DNA of 64,000 nucleotides from Deltaproteobacteria bacterium. Lineage in GTDB: Bacteria; Desulfobacterota; Desulfobacteria; Desulfobacterales; Desulfosarcinaceae. The stretch is taken from NCBI GenBank assembly GCA_021824175.1, contig JAKALP010000015.1:62001-126000 (forward strand), read 5' to 3'. The notes below the pieces were generated by a model. That model worked only from the letters and a program-made list of their open reading frames with translations. It searched no databases and was not told the origin of the DNA. The translations under genes were made by a program, and so were the position numbers. Below are positions 1-8,836 of this stretch, piece by piece; positions within the stretch are counted from its first letter, which is position 1, and every line of letters begins with the position of its first letter.

Positions 1-1745
1 GCAAGAACTTCACCGATCTGCTCCCCGAATCGTGGCACGATCATTTTAAAACCGGTTATCCCATTTTCAAAGCCTTGGGAGACGTGACCGGCGCCGAATT
101 CGAAATCCGGAAGAAAGACGGCACGACCATCCTGGCTACCTTTACCGGCAAGGTAAATCGCGATACCGAGGGCCGCTTTTTACAATCCCACTATATTTTC
201 CAGGACATCACCGCCCAGCGGCTCGCGGATAATGACCTGCGCCGTCTGGCCGAAGCAGTGCGCCAGGCCTCCGACGGCGTGGTGATCACGAAACTGGATG
301 GGGCCATCGTTTACGCCAACCCGGCCTTTGAACAGATGTGCGGTTATCCGCTGAAAGAGATCATCGGCCAGACTCCGCGCTTTCTCAAAAGCGGCCGGCA
401 GGAAGCCTCATTTTATGACGAACTCTGGAAGACCATTACTTCGGGCCGCCGCTGGAGCGGGCGCATGGTCAATCGGCGCAAGGACGGCCGGTTTTACACC
501 GCCGATAGCTCCATCACCCCCGTTACCGATTCCAAGGGCCGTCTGGTTCATTTTGCATGGCTTTCCCGCGACATTACGGAGGCCATCAAGAACGAAGAAC
601 GCTTGAGGCGATCTCAAAAGATCGAGGCCATCGGCACACTGGCGGGCGGCATTGCCCACGACTTCAACAATATTCTCTTTCCCCTGATGGGCTTTGCCGA
701 GATGATCAAGGAGGATCTGCCGGTGGACAGCCCGTTGCAAGAAAAGGTGGATGAAATTCTTTTTGCCGCCGTGCGCTCCCGGGAGCTGGTGCAGCAAATC
801 CTGGCCTTCAGCCGCAAGGGGGAAAGCAAAGCCCGCCCCATGCGGATTCAATCCATTGTCCGGGAAGCCATCAAACTCATGCGTTCCGCGATTCCCGCCA
901 CCATTGCCGTTGAACAAAATATCTCCACGGGTTGCGGAGCGGTCATCGCCGATCCCACTCAAATCCATCAAATTATCATCAATCTGGCCACCAATGCCTA
1001 TCAGGCCATGGAAGAAACCGGCGGCAAACTAAAAATCACGCTGGAAGAAATTGAGGTGATCAAGGCGGAAGATTACTTTCCTGGCAGCAAACCTGGTCGC
1101 TATGCCCATCTGCGCGTTTCCGATACGGGCGTAGGCATGACCCAGGAGATTTTGGAAAAAGCCTTTGATCCTTATTTTACTACTAAGGAAGAGGGCCGGG
1201 GCACGGGCCTAGGGCTGTCGGTGGTGCGTGGCATCGTGCAGCAAGCCGGCGGCGAAATCCAGATGGAGAGCACTCCGGCAAAGGGCACGAGCTGTCATGT
1301 TTTTCTACCGATAGCGGATACCCCCATGGCGCTTGAGCCGGCCAATGAAAAAGAACCAATGCCGGGCGGCACTGAGAGAATACTGCTGGTCGATGACGAG
1401 GAAGCCATCGTGCGCATGATGGGCTCCGTACTGACGCGGCTGGGATACCGGATCACGGCTTGCACGTCGAGCACCGAGGCGCTGGAGAAGATCAGCGCCG
1501 ATGCCGCTCGATTTGATTTACTGCTTACCGACATGTTTATGCCCGGCCTGACCGGCATCAAGCTGGCCAGGGAAGCCAAAAGAATCATGCCTCGGATGCC
1601 GGTCATCATCTGCACCGGTTTCAGCGACAAGCTGGAGGCCGCCGGCTGCAAGGCCCTGGGCATGGATGGCTACATCATGAAGCCGGTGACCAGCCGTGAA
1701 ATCGCCAAAATCGTAAGGCGGGCGTTGGATGGGACTGAGGGGTAA
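1..1745 (+). CDS. Hybrid sensor histidine kinase, 5'-truncated by the window edge
   Basis: The frame is open from base 3, so the gene begins outside the window. In order: the end of one PAS domain (to about base 230), a second PAS domain (about 240-590), a dimerisation/phospho-acceptor domain with the motif GGIAHDFNN (His codon 657-659), a GHKL ATPase domain (N box NLATNAYQAM, G1 box DTGVGMT, G2 box GRGTGLGLSVV) and a C-terminal receiver domain (acid pocket VDDEE, phospho-acceptor Asp codon 1530-1532 in LLTDMFMPG, conserved Lys in YIMKP). This is a PAS-PAS-HisKA-HATPase-REC hybrid kinase; the signal and output partner are unknown. No membrane segment is visible in the part present. The last codons (Gly-Thr-Glu-Gly-stop) are made of the repeat that follows, so the original C-terminus may have differed slightly. 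Confidence 0.93.
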   Translation, partial: KNFTDLLPESWHDHFKTGYPIFKALGDVTGAEFEIRKKDGTTILATFTGKVNRDTEGRFLQSHYIFQDITAQRLADNDLRRLAEAVRQASDGVVITKLDGAIVYANPAFEQMCGYPLKEIIGQTPRFLKSGRQEASFYDELWKTITSGRRWSGRMVNRRKDGRFYTADSSITPVTDSKGRLVHFAWLSRDITEAIKNEERLRRSQKIEAIGTLAGGIAHDFNNILFPLMGFAEMIKEDLPVDSPLQEKVDEILFAAVRSRELVQQILAFSRKGESKARPMRIQSIVREAIKLMRSAIPATIAVEQNISTGCGAVIADPTQIHQIIINLATNAYQAMEETGGKLKITLEEIEVIKAEDYFPGSKPGRYAHLRVSDTGVGMTQEILEKAFDPYFTTKEEGRGTGLGLSVVRGIVQQAGGEIQMESTPAKGTSCHVFLPIADTPMALEPANEKEPMPGGTERILLVDDEEAIVRMMGSVLTRLGYRITACTSSTEALEKISADAARFDLLLTDMFMPGLTGIKLAREAKRIMPRMPVIICTGFSDKLEAAGCKALGMDGYIMKPVTSREIAKIVRRALDGTEG

Positions 1746-1915
1746 GGGGACTGAGGGACTGAGGGACAAAGGGACTAAGGGACAAAGGGACTAAGGGACT
1801 GAGGGACTGAGGCATAAAGGCACAGAGGGACTGAGGGACTGAGGGACAAAGGGACAAAGGGACTGAGGGACTGAGGGACTGAGGCACAAAGGCACAGAGG
1901 GACTGAGGGAGAAAG
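1746..1915 (+). repeat. 8-bp-period degenerate tandem repeat, family A (GGGACTGA / GGGACAAA)
   Basis: About 21 consecutive octamers, nearly all GGGACTGA, GGGACAAA, GGCACAAA or GGCACAGA, in strict 8-base phase. The array begins inside the last codons of the kinase gene. A second copy in the same sense follows valS (50859-50993). The rest of the gap up to 2070 is AT-rich, with no gene or clear signal. Confidence 0.9.
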
Positions 1916-2070
1916 GTAATCTGAGCGTGTAGCGTGTCAAGTTTGAAGTTAAGGAGCACTGCCGATTAGATCAGTAGAAATTTCTTGGCTTATTAAGAAT
2001 TATTCCATACCCACCACCAACTACAGTTTTATTTAATTTTATTAATACTTCAATTATCTATTGCTAACCG

Positions 2071-2096
2071 CCAATCAACGAATAACCAATCAACGT
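2071..2096 (-). repeat. 8-bp-period repeat, family C (CGTTGATT), short copy
   Basis: Read on the minus strand, the sequence right after the stop codon of the radical SAM gene contains CGTTGATTGG twice, separated by TTATT. The same word follows the stop codons of livF and of the octaheme cytochrome gene (32661-32765). Confidence 0.6.
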
Positions 2097-2100
2097 CTTA

Positions 2101-3693
2101 TCAACTCGCCAGCGCGAAAGTCTCCTGACGGCAATTGTGCGTCCAGTACCAATTAATGCCGCCGGGTACGGTCTTGTACTTCACGTATCCCTTTTGAATC
2201 AGATCGCTAACCGTGCGCTGCACCAGGGAGGGGTTCATCTGGGTAGCGCTCAGAACGTGAGCGATCAAGGCTGCGGCTGGATCGCCATGATCCCTTGTTT
2301 TGAGGGGCGCTCCATCAATCAAATCCTTGGAAAGCAGCGCAAAGACCAATTTGAGCCGGTAGCCGGCCTCCAGCCAGATAAGTTCTTCGGGCGGGCACTG
2401 TCCTTGCTGGTAGCGCGCCTCCGCCTCCCTGGTCTTTGCTTCGTGTTCCTGGTAAAGGGCGGCGACAAAGGCGTCCATCTGCTGGGGAGACAACCGTGAT
2501 GAGCGCACGATGGCCTGATTGGCGTCATAGCGGTCCCAATCTTCAGTGAGGATCTCCAGATCGTAATTGTGAATATCTTCCTTAATCGTGGTGCCGGGAA
2601 AAGGGGAGAGCAGATGATAGCCGTAATCCACATCCAGGGCTTGGGCAAAGGCGCTGGTTTCAGCCAGGGTTTCCGGGCTCTCGCCGGGCAGGCCCACGAT
2701 GAACGAAGCGTGCACGCGCAAGCCCGCTTCCTTGCTCCAGGCCACGGCCCGCTGGATCTGCTCCTTGGTGATTCCTTTTTGGGCCAGATCGAGGATCCCC
2801 TGGTTGCCTGACTCCACGCCAAAGCCGATGCTGTCGCAGCCGGCGGCCTTCATCATGGCCAGCATCTCCGGGTCCACGGTGTTGACCCTGGCAAAAGCGC
2901 TCCAGACAAATTTAACGCCCCGGCGCAGGATCTCATCGCACACTTCCTTGACCCGGCGCTTGCTGGCGGTGAAGAGATCGTCGGCCACATTGATCCAGGT
3001 AAATCCATAGGAGAGAATGTGTTCGATTTCATCCACCACCACTTTGGCGCTGCGGAAGCGCGGTTTGTGGCCCACCATGCGCCGGCCCTGGCAGAAGATA
3101 CATTTGTTCGGGCAGCCCCGGCTGGTGATGATGCTCACCGGGAATCCCAAGGCCAGATAGCGCGAGACCGGCAGCAGGTGGCGCGCCGGCAGGGGCAGGG
3201 TGCCTAAGTCGGTGATCGGCGGCCGTGACGGCGTGGTGATGACTCGGCCCTTGTCGCGGAAGGCGATGCCGCGGATATCGTGCCAGGTCGGCCGCGATTG
3301 AATCACGGGGATCAATTCGGCCAGGGTGGCTTCCCCCTCGCCGATCACGATCAGATCCAGCTCGGGATAGCGCGTCAAGGTGTTTGGGGCATCAAAGGAG
3401 ACATGCGGACCGCCCATCATGGTGATGATCTCCGGCCGATGGGCTTTGACATCTTGCATAATTTTGATGGCGCCCTTGAAATTCATGGTCACCGAGTTGG
3501 TGCCCACCACGTCGGGCTGGAACGCGTCCAGGGCCGCAGCCAGTTTTTCAGGGGTGTATTGGCTGACGATGTAGTCCAGAATGATCACCTGGGCTCCGGC
3601 TGCTTCACACGCGGCGGCTGCGTAACACAGCCCCAGCGGCGGTGAAGGAGCCTCTTCTAACGGATACGGGGATGCGATGAGTGCGATTTTCAT
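2101..3693 (-). CDS. B12-binding-domain radical SAM protein
   Basis: 530 residues. Residues 1-140 form a Rossmann-like cobalamin-binding region (GGPHVSFDAP, then IVIGEGEATL). The radical SAM domain follows, with the 4Fe-4S motif RGCPNKCIFCQG (Cys194, Cys198, Cys201), and a helical C-terminal part. The family reductively cleaves S-adenosylmethionine; members with this N-terminus are often methyltransferases or enzymes of lipid, hopanoid or cofactor modification. The substrate cannot be told. The frame stays open upstream to a GTG at 4032, but that 113-codon extension is translated repeat DNA, so the ATG at 3693, where the conserved start MKIALIAS begins, is preferred although its ribosome site is weak. 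It lies downstream of the acyl-CoA ligase gene on the same strand. Confidence 0.85.
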   Translation of the reverse strand: MKIALIASPYPLEEAPSPPLGLCYAAAACEAAGAQVIILDYIVSQYTPEKLAAALDAFQPDVVGTNSVTMNFKGAIKIMQDVKAHRPEIITMMGGPHVSFDAPNTLTRYPELDLIVIGEGEATLAELIPVIQSRPTWHDIRGIAFRDKGRVITTPSRPPITDLGTLPLPARHLLPVSRYLALGFPVSIITSRGCPNKCIFCQGRRMVGHKPRFRSAKVVVDEIEHILSYGFTWINVADDLFTASKRRVKEVCDEILRRGVKFVWSAFARVNTVDPEMLAMMKAAGCDSIGFGVESGNQGILDLAQKGITKEQIQRAVAWSKEAGLRVHASFIVGLPGESPETLAETSAFAQALDVDYGYHLLSPFPGTTIKEDIHNYDLEILTEDWDRYDANQAIVRSSRLSPQQMDAFVAALYQEHEAKTREAEARYQQGQCPPEELIWLEAGYRLKLVFALLSKDLIDGAPLKTRDHGDPAAALIAHVLSATQMNPSLVQRTVSDLIQKGYVKYKTVPGGINWYWTHNCRQETFALAS

Positions 3694-3738
3694 AGTCGGG
3701 GGATCTATCACGCCTGGGTGTGGAATGCCAGAGGGAAA

Positions 3739-4027
3739 AGGGGTCGTGTGCCCGTTAGCCCGTTTGCCCGTTGGCCCGTTTGCCCGTTGGCCCGTTTGCC
3801 CGTTGGCCCGATAGGCCGTGTGCCCGTAAATCCTGTCCCGCAGCAGATTTGATTTTGTAGCCCTGGAAGCAGGAAGAGACGCGGCAGGCAACGGATGGCG
3901 TCTGGCCAGCTGACCGACAGCGGTATCGAGGCCGTTAAATGATACATAGGGAACTATCATGAAACGGCAAACGGAGTAACGGGCAAACGGGCCAACGGGC
4001 AAACGGGCTAACGGGCAAACGGGGCCC
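3739..4027. repeat. 8-bp-period inverted repeat element, family B (GCCCGTTT / GCCCGTTG)
   Basis: The left arm (about 3748-3829) is a run of octamers GCCCGTTA, GCCCGTTT and GCCCGTTG. The right arm (about 3964-4024) is the reverse complement (AACGGGCA, AACGGGCC). About 135 bases of unique sequence lie between them. The right arm starts three bases beyond the stop codon of the acyl-CoA ligase gene. Family B also follows lon (24208-24265). Confidence 0.9.
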
Positions 4028-4028
4028 A

Positions 4029-5534
4029 TCACATCTTCCGCAGCTCCTTCCGTAAAATCTTACCCACCAGGCTCTTGGGCAGGGCCGCGATGAATTCCAC
4101 CACTTTGGGTGACTTGAAGCGTTTGAGCCGGGCCTGGCAAAAATCGATGATCTCTTCGGCCGTGACTTTTTGGCCGGGTTTGAGCACTACCCAGGCCTTG
4201 ATGTTTTCGCCATATACTTCGTCGGGAATGCCTACCACGCAGGCTTCGGAAACCGCCGGGTGGGTATAAAGTACTTCTTCCACTTCCCGGGGGGCGATGT
4301 TTTCGCCGCCTTTGATGATCAGATCTTTTTTGCGTTCGGTGATGAAGAAGTAGCCATCTTCATCCTGATAGCCCACATCGCCAGTGTAAAGCCAGCCATC
4401 GCGCAGCACCTTGGCAGTCTCTTCTGGATTTCGCCAATAACCTTTCATCAGCATGGGGCCGGTGATGAGGATCTCGCCCTCTTTGCCCACCGGCACTTCG
4501 TTGCCCAGATCGTCTACCACCTTCATCAGGGTGCCTTTCATGGGTTGGCCGATGGAGCGGATCTTTTTGGGCCCCTGCAAGGGATTGGCCGAGTTATTGG
4601 CGCCGGCTTCGGTGAGGCCCCAGCCCTCGGCGATCTCGCCGCCGAATTTGGCTTTGAACTGATTCCAGGTTTCCAGGGTCAGCGGCGCAGATCCGGAGAC
4701 CCAATACTTCATGGAACTCAGATCATATTTTTGGGGGTTAGGGTGCAGCAGCATATAGACATACATGGTGGGCACGGCGCCGATGATCTGGGCTTTGTGC
4801 TTTTCAATGGCGGCAAAAAGCTTGTCGATATCGAACGAGTCGAGGATGACGGCCTTGCCGCCCCCCTTGAGCATGCCGAAGTTGGTGCTGGCAATGCCGT
4901 AGGAGTGGCACAAAGGCAGCACCATGATACTGGTCAGGCCCGTAGGCACATCCACAGTGTCCACCTGCATCTGGGCATTGGCCAGCAGGCTTTTGTGGGT
5001 GTGCATCACTCCTTTGGGATTGCCGGTGGTGCCGGCCGTGTAGATGAGGGCCGCCAGGTCGTCATCTTTGACGGGCTCGATGGGGCATTGATCGGAATTT
5101 TCCGCCAGCAGTTTTCGATAAGAAAGCACATGATCCGGGACCTTTTCGTCAATCAGGATGACGTGCTGCATGGCGGGCGCTTCCTTGCGGCAGGCTTCGA
5201 TTTTGGGCAGGAAGATCGCGCTGCTGATAATGACTTTGGCGCCGGTGTCTTTGTATATGAAGGCGGTCTCTTTATCTCCCACCATGAAATTGATGGGCAC
5301 CACCACGGCGCCGATGGTGTAGACGGCAATGAAGCTTTGAAAGACTTCCGGACAGTTGGGCATCTGGATGATGACCCGATCCCCTTTTGTGATGCCCAGC
5401 TTCTTAAGGGCATTGGCCAGCTTCAGCGATGCGCCGTGCATCTGTTTGTTGGTATACTCGCGGTCATTGAAGATGATGGATACATGTTCGCCGTATTTGG
5501 CGTACTCAAGATCAGGCAGTTCGGCCAGGTTCAT
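4029..5534 (-). CDS. Acyl-CoA synthetase (AMP-forming fatty or aromatic acid CoA ligase)
   Basis: 501 residues. It activates a carboxylic acid to an acyl-adenylate and then the CoA thioester. ANL-superfamily motifs are intact: P-loop-like YTAGTTGNPKGVMHTHK (about 165), GWGLTEAG, YTGDVGYQDEDGYFF, and the hinge/C-domain signature ERKKDLIIKGGENI with the catalytic Lys near the end (SLVGKILRKELRKM). Length fits medium/long-chain or aromatic acid ligases; the chain preference cannot be read from sequence. A strong ribosome site (AGGAGGG) lies 5 bases before the ATG. The stop codon overlaps a GTG that opens the frame of the radical SAM gene, so the two genes may once have been directly coupled before the repeat block separated them. 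Confidence 0.92.
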   Translation of the reverse strand: MNLAELPDLEYAKYGEHVSIIFNDREYTNKQMHGASLKLANALKKLGITKGDRVIIQMPNCPEVFQSFIAVYTIGAVVVPINFMVGDKETAFIYKDTGAKVIISSAIFLPKIEACRKEAPAMQHVILIDEKVPDHVLSYRKLLAENSDQCPIEPVKDDDLAALIYTAGTTGNPKGVMHTHKSLLANAQMQVDTVDVPTGLTSIMVLPLCHSYGIASTNFGMLKGGGKAVILDSFDIDKLFAAIEKHKAQIIGAVPTMYVYMLLHPNPQKYDLSSMKYWVSGSAPLTLETWNQFKAKFGGEIAEGWGLTEAGANNSANPLQGPKKIRSIGQPMKGTLMKVVDDLGNEVPVGKEGEILITGPMLMKGYWRNPEETAKVLRDGWLYTGDVGYQDEDGYFFITERKKDLIIKGGENIAPREVEEVLYTHPAVSEACVVGIPDEVYGENIKAWVVLKPGQKVTAEEIIDFCQARLKRFKSPKVVEFIAALPKSLVGKILRKELRKM

Positions 5535-5637
5535 GGGTTCCCTCCTATATTTGTACGTTTGTGAGATAAGGAGTTATATTGTCTTGCCCTGGGCGAGGTG
5601 TCAAATGGCAATTGGCACATTCCAGCGGAAAATGTTT

Positions 5638-5667
5638 TTGACTTCATCCAAAGGCCCCATTTATAGT
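5638..5667 (+). promoter_or_regulatory. Predicted sigma-70-type promoter
   Basis: TTGACT, 18-base spacer, TATAGT, upstream of the monooxygenase-like gene at 5825. The spacing and -10 box match those of the promoter before the dehydratase gene at 9472. Confidence 0.45.
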
Positions 5668-5824
5668 GACATTGATTCCATCCTCGGTCAGCCGGGGAGC
5701 AGACCTACCTTTCGCTGAATCGAAATTCCGACACCTATCTTCCTTTTCAGATGATATTGCCGCGCCCTTCCGCTGCCGCCGAGGTCGTCGTGCCCTTTAA
5801 CCCATCAACCCAGAGGAGGTCGCT

Positions 5825-6121
5825 ATGGCAGTTAAAGTATTGATCAAAAGGACGGTTCCCCAGGAGATCGCCAGGGAGATGATCCCCTTGTTCCGGCAAA
5901 TGCGGACCATGGCGATGAATATGGATGGCTATATTTCGGGCGAAACACTGCGAAACATGGACAACCCCGAAGAGTTTCTGGTGATCAGCACCTGGGCCTC
6001 ATCGGACGACTGGATCGAGTGGCTCAACAGCTCTGAGCGTCAAAGGGTCCAGCGCCACATCGATGAGCTGCTGGGCGGCCAGACCCGCTATCAGGTGTAT
6101 CATTATGGCTTTAGTGAATAG
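5825..6121 (+). CDS. Small antibiotic-biosynthesis-monooxygenase (ABM) domain protein
   Basis: 98 residues forming a single dimeric alpha-beta-barrel-type ABM domain (pattern MDGYISGETLRN, then EEFLVISTWASSDDWIEWL). ABM proteins include heme-degrading enzymes, quinol monooxygenases and proteins without known substrate; a specific reaction cannot be assigned. A strong ribosome site (GAGGAGG) lies 7 bases before the ATG and a plausible promoter lies at 5638. It stands alone on the + strand, convergent with the TolC-type gene. Confidence 0.8.
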   Translation: MAVKVLIKRTVPQEIAREMIPLFRQMRTMAMNMDGYISGETLRNMDNPEEFLVISTWASSDDWIEWLNSSERQRVQRHIDELLGGQTRYQVYHYGFSE

Positions 6122-6174
6122 CAGTCCCGTCTCCGCAAAGCACGGGCATGGGGTTTGCTGTAACCGGCGCGTGG

Positions 6175-6206
6175 AAAAAATGCGGGCGGGTTTTGGCCCG
6201 CCCGCA
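6175..6206 (-). terminator. Intrinsic terminator of the TolC-type gene
   Basis: On the minus strand a perfect 10-bp GC stem (TGCGGGCGGG with CCCGCCCGCA, 6-base loop) is followed by six T residues. It lies 28 bases beyond the stop codon at 6235. Confidence 0.9.
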
Positions 6207-6234
6207 ATATGTTGAAGTGAAGCGTATTTTGTAT

Positions 6235-7653
6235 TTACTTGAAGGTATCCAAAATTTGTCCGGTGGAGGCTTGCAGATTATACCACAGCAGCCGCAATCC
6301 CACCCGGGAGAGCGCCAACTGACCCTGGGAGACAATGAGATCCCGCTGGGCCTCGTTGAGCCGCACCAGTGATCCCACCCCGGCCTTATACTCCTTTTCC
6401 ACCAGATCGCGTTGCTGCTGGACCAACTGGGTGTTGGTCTCCTGCAAGGTAAGCTGCTCCTGGGCAGCGCCAATCTGGGTGGTCACCAGGTTGATATCCG
6501 AAGTGATCTGCAGGCGGGTGTCATCCTGGCCGCGCTCGGCGATCATGAGCACGGCATTGGCCTCGCCGGTCTTGGCGCGGGTCAGGCCGCCGGCAAAAAT
6601 GTTCCAGTTCAGGCCCAGGCCTACGGAGTTGCCGAAATCATCACTGCCGAAACTCATATCGTTCATGCGCTCGCCGGTATAATCTCCGTTGAGGGCCACG
6701 GTGGGGTAGTAGCCGGATTTGGCCGTGGTCACATTGGCTTCGGCCTGCTTGACGCGCCATTCGCTCTGCTGCAGGTCCGGACGACGGCTCAGGGCCATAT
6801 CCACCAGGGGGCCGACCTGGGGCAGGGCCTGTTCTTCGGCCGTGGTGGGGGCCAGATCGGCCAGCCGCACCTGCTCCGGTAAACGGCCCTGGGGCAAACC
6901 CAGCAGGGCCGCCAGACTGATCAAATTGGTACGGTAGATACGTTCCTGCTGGATGCGTTGGCTTTGGGCCTGATTGACGCGCACCTGGAAGTTGAGCACA
7001 TCGCTCAAGGGGCCGGTGCCCACGTCGTAGCGCAATTTGGCTTCGGTGAGCAGGCGCTGGTTGAAGGCCTCGTCGGCCTTGGCAATGGTCACATTCTCCT
7101 TGGCGAGCTGGCCCTGCAAATAGTTGGAGGCCACCCCCAACAGGAGCAGGCGCTGGGCATCGTCCCGGGCTGCGGCCGATGCTTTTTCGCCGTATTTGGC
7201 CGCGGCCAAGGTGAACTCACGGGCCAGGCCGTTGAACAACAACCAGGTGGCTTTGAGCCCCACCTGGTAATAATCTTCGGGGTTAGAGATGGTTGGTTGA
7301 CCGATTGAGGATAGATAGGCATTTAGTGCGCTGTACTGCAGGGTGTATGTATTTTTCGAAAGCTCCTGCCGTTGGTACCCCCCAAAGGCATCCACCTGCG
7401 GCCAATAGGCGGACTGGGCCTGCTTGACCACCTGGGCGGCCTGCTCGACGCGCGCCTGGGCCGCCTGCAGGGATGGATTTTCAGACAGGGCGATCTTCGC
7501 GGCGGTCGGCAGATCAAGTACCTCAATACCGGCCATGGGATCGGGGTTTTTTTTAGCCGTTGGTTCAGCGGCTGAACCAAGACGTGTTCCGCACAAGGTT
7601 AGTAAGCAAACAAGCCAAGCAATAACGGCCAATCGGGGAATTAAAAGACGCAT
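6235..7653 (-). CDS. TolC-family outer membrane efflux protein
   Basis: 472 residues. An N-terminal signal peptide (basic start MRLLIPR, hydrophobic core, cleavage near GSAAEP) precedes two OEP repeats, each made of long amphipathic helices and beta-hairpin regions (first repeat from LDLPTAAKIALSENPSLQAA; second from PLVDMALSRRPDLQQSEWRV). Family members form trimeric outer membrane channels used by RND, ABC or MFS efflux systems or type I secretion. No partner pump or membrane fusion gene lies next to it here, so the channel may be shared by systems elsewhere. It is a single-gene transcript ending at a strong terminator. Confidence 0.92.
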   Translation of the reverse strand: MRLLIPRLAVIAWLVCLLTLCGTRLGSAAEPTAKKNPDPMAGIEVLDLPTAAKIALSENPSLQAAQARVEQAAQVVKQAQSAYWPQVDAFGGYQRQELSKNTYTLQYSALNAYLSSIGQPTISNPEDYYQVGLKATWLLFNGLAREFTLAAAKYGEKASAAARDDAQRLLLLGVASNYLQGQLAKENVTIAKADEAFNQRLLTEAKLRYDVGTGPLSDVLNFQVRVNQAQSQRIQQERIYRTNLISLAALLGLPQGRLPEQVRLADLAPTTAEEQALPQVGPLVDMALSRRPDLQQSEWRVKQAEANVTTAKSGYYPTVALNGDYTGERMNDMSFGSDDFGNSVGLGLNWNIFAGGLTRAKTGEANAVLMIAERGQDDTRLQITSDINLVTTQIGAAQEQLTLQETNTQLVQQQRDLVEKEYKAGVGSLVRLNEAQRDLIVSQGQLALSRVGLRLLWYNLQASTGQILDTFK

Positions 7654-7789
7654 GGGCGAGCTCCTGAGCCCCGTTTCGCGGGGGAATAAGGGTCAAAGCC
7701 AGATCTGAAGCTATAACCTTTTAGGGTAAGGCTGCGGACGGATCAAGCTTAAACTTCGCTGTTTAAACTGCACGGGCTTTGGTCAGGTT

Positions 7790-8587
7790 TTACGAGCTGT
7801 TCCATTTGGGGAAAAACATCCCGGTCTTTTGGCGATACTCTTGGTATTGGGGAAATGCAGCGCTCAGCTTGCGCTCCTCAATTTTGGCCCGCAACACCTG
7901 TCCCGCCGCGAATAATCCATACATCGCCAGCGTGTAGCTGTGCAGCCGCAGCAGCAGAGCGCCCAGGAACATGATGAAATGGCCGGTATAGAGTGGATGG
8001 CGCACATAGCGGAACAAACCGCCGGTAATCAAGGTGCGCGCTTCGGTCATGATCGTAAAGGCCCGTCGCAGCGTTAGTAAGCCGAAAAGGTTGATCAAGC
8101 CACCGATCAGAATCAAGGCCATGACCAGGGAGTAAAACGCCAAGTGGCTTTGGGAGGCAAAGGGCAGCCACTGTGGCAGGTTATAGGGGCTCATGGCCAT
8201 AACCACCGGCAGGCCGGCCACGAAGAGCGGGAAGGCGGTCTCCATGAACCCCTCGGCCACGGCCACGGCCCGCGAGCGGCTCAGGTAGGCCGCGATATAG
8301 CCGACATAAATCAAGGCTTCCAGCAGCCAGACCGATAATTTCAGGCCCCATAGCCACTTGATGGCAACCGGACCATAGAGCGGCCCGCCAGCTGAAGAAC
8401 GCACGGCGCTATAAAAACGGCGCGCAATGTCAAAGCGCTGGGGAAAGTCATCGAACTGAATCACCTTCCCGAATAGGAAAGCAGCTACGATGGACAAGGC
8501 CGCGCAACGGCTGATCAACTCCCGTCGCGGCCAGCGCGCCGGATGAAAAAGGACCCATTGATCGATTTTGGCAAGCCATTGAACCAT
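7790..8587 (-). CDS. Isoprenylcysteine-carboxyl-methyltransferase-like integral membrane protein
   Basis: 265 residues with about six hydrophobic segments. The C-terminal half carries the ICMT/PEMT-like signature FRYVRHPLYTGHFIMFLG, in which the Arg-His-Pro core contributes to the S-adenosylmethionine site. Bacterial members are mostly of unknown substrate. Two starts are possible: ATG at 8587 (MVQWLAKI, used here) or TTG at 8623, which adds 12 residues and has a GGGA-type ribosome site. No operon partner; the next gene upstream is divergent. Confidence 0.75.
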   Translation of the reverse strand: MVQWLAKIDQWVLFHPARWPRRELISRCAALSIVAAFLFGKVIQFDDFPQRFDIARRFYSAVRSSAGGPLYGPVAIKWLWGLKLSVWLLEALIYVGYIAAYLSRSRAVAVAEGFMETAFPLFVAGLPVVMAMSPYNLPQWLPFASQSHLAFYSLVMALILIGGLINLFGLLTLRRAFTIMTEARTLITGGLFRYVRHPLYTGHFIMFLGALLLRLHSYTLAMYGLFAAGQVLRAKIEERKLSAAFPQYQEYRQKTGMFFPKWNSS

Positions 8588-8836
8588 TGCCTGGGTTCTA
8601 CAATTCGAATGCGGGGGAGTCAATAAAGGTGTCCCTTTCTTTTACATCTTGTCAAAAGAGTGGGCCTTCAGCGCCATTAAGAATCGAGTCGAATAGGGCC
8701 AATGGTATATCTGATAAGGCTCTTTTGAATCTTCCAATTGGCACATCTGTTGCTGGAATTTTTAGATCGGGAAAAGATCGTATCTGCTGATCGTAGAATT
8801 GCCCCCATTGATTAAAATGTTCCATCCCAACATAGG

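Noticed and set aside
1675-1959. Minus-strand frame of 94 codons with Pro/Ser-rich periodic product
   Set aside because: It is only the translation of the family A 8-base repeat; no ribosome site, no homology.
4029-4032. GTG at 4032 as true start of the radical SAM protein
   Set aside because: The 113 added residues are repeat translation (RANGQTGQRANG type) with no homology; ATG 3693 starts the conserved domain.
4170-5564. 464-codon + strand open frame opposite the acyl-CoA ligase gene
   Set aside because: Exact antisense shadow of a GC-rich coding region; the product is His/Gly/Asp-rich without homology.
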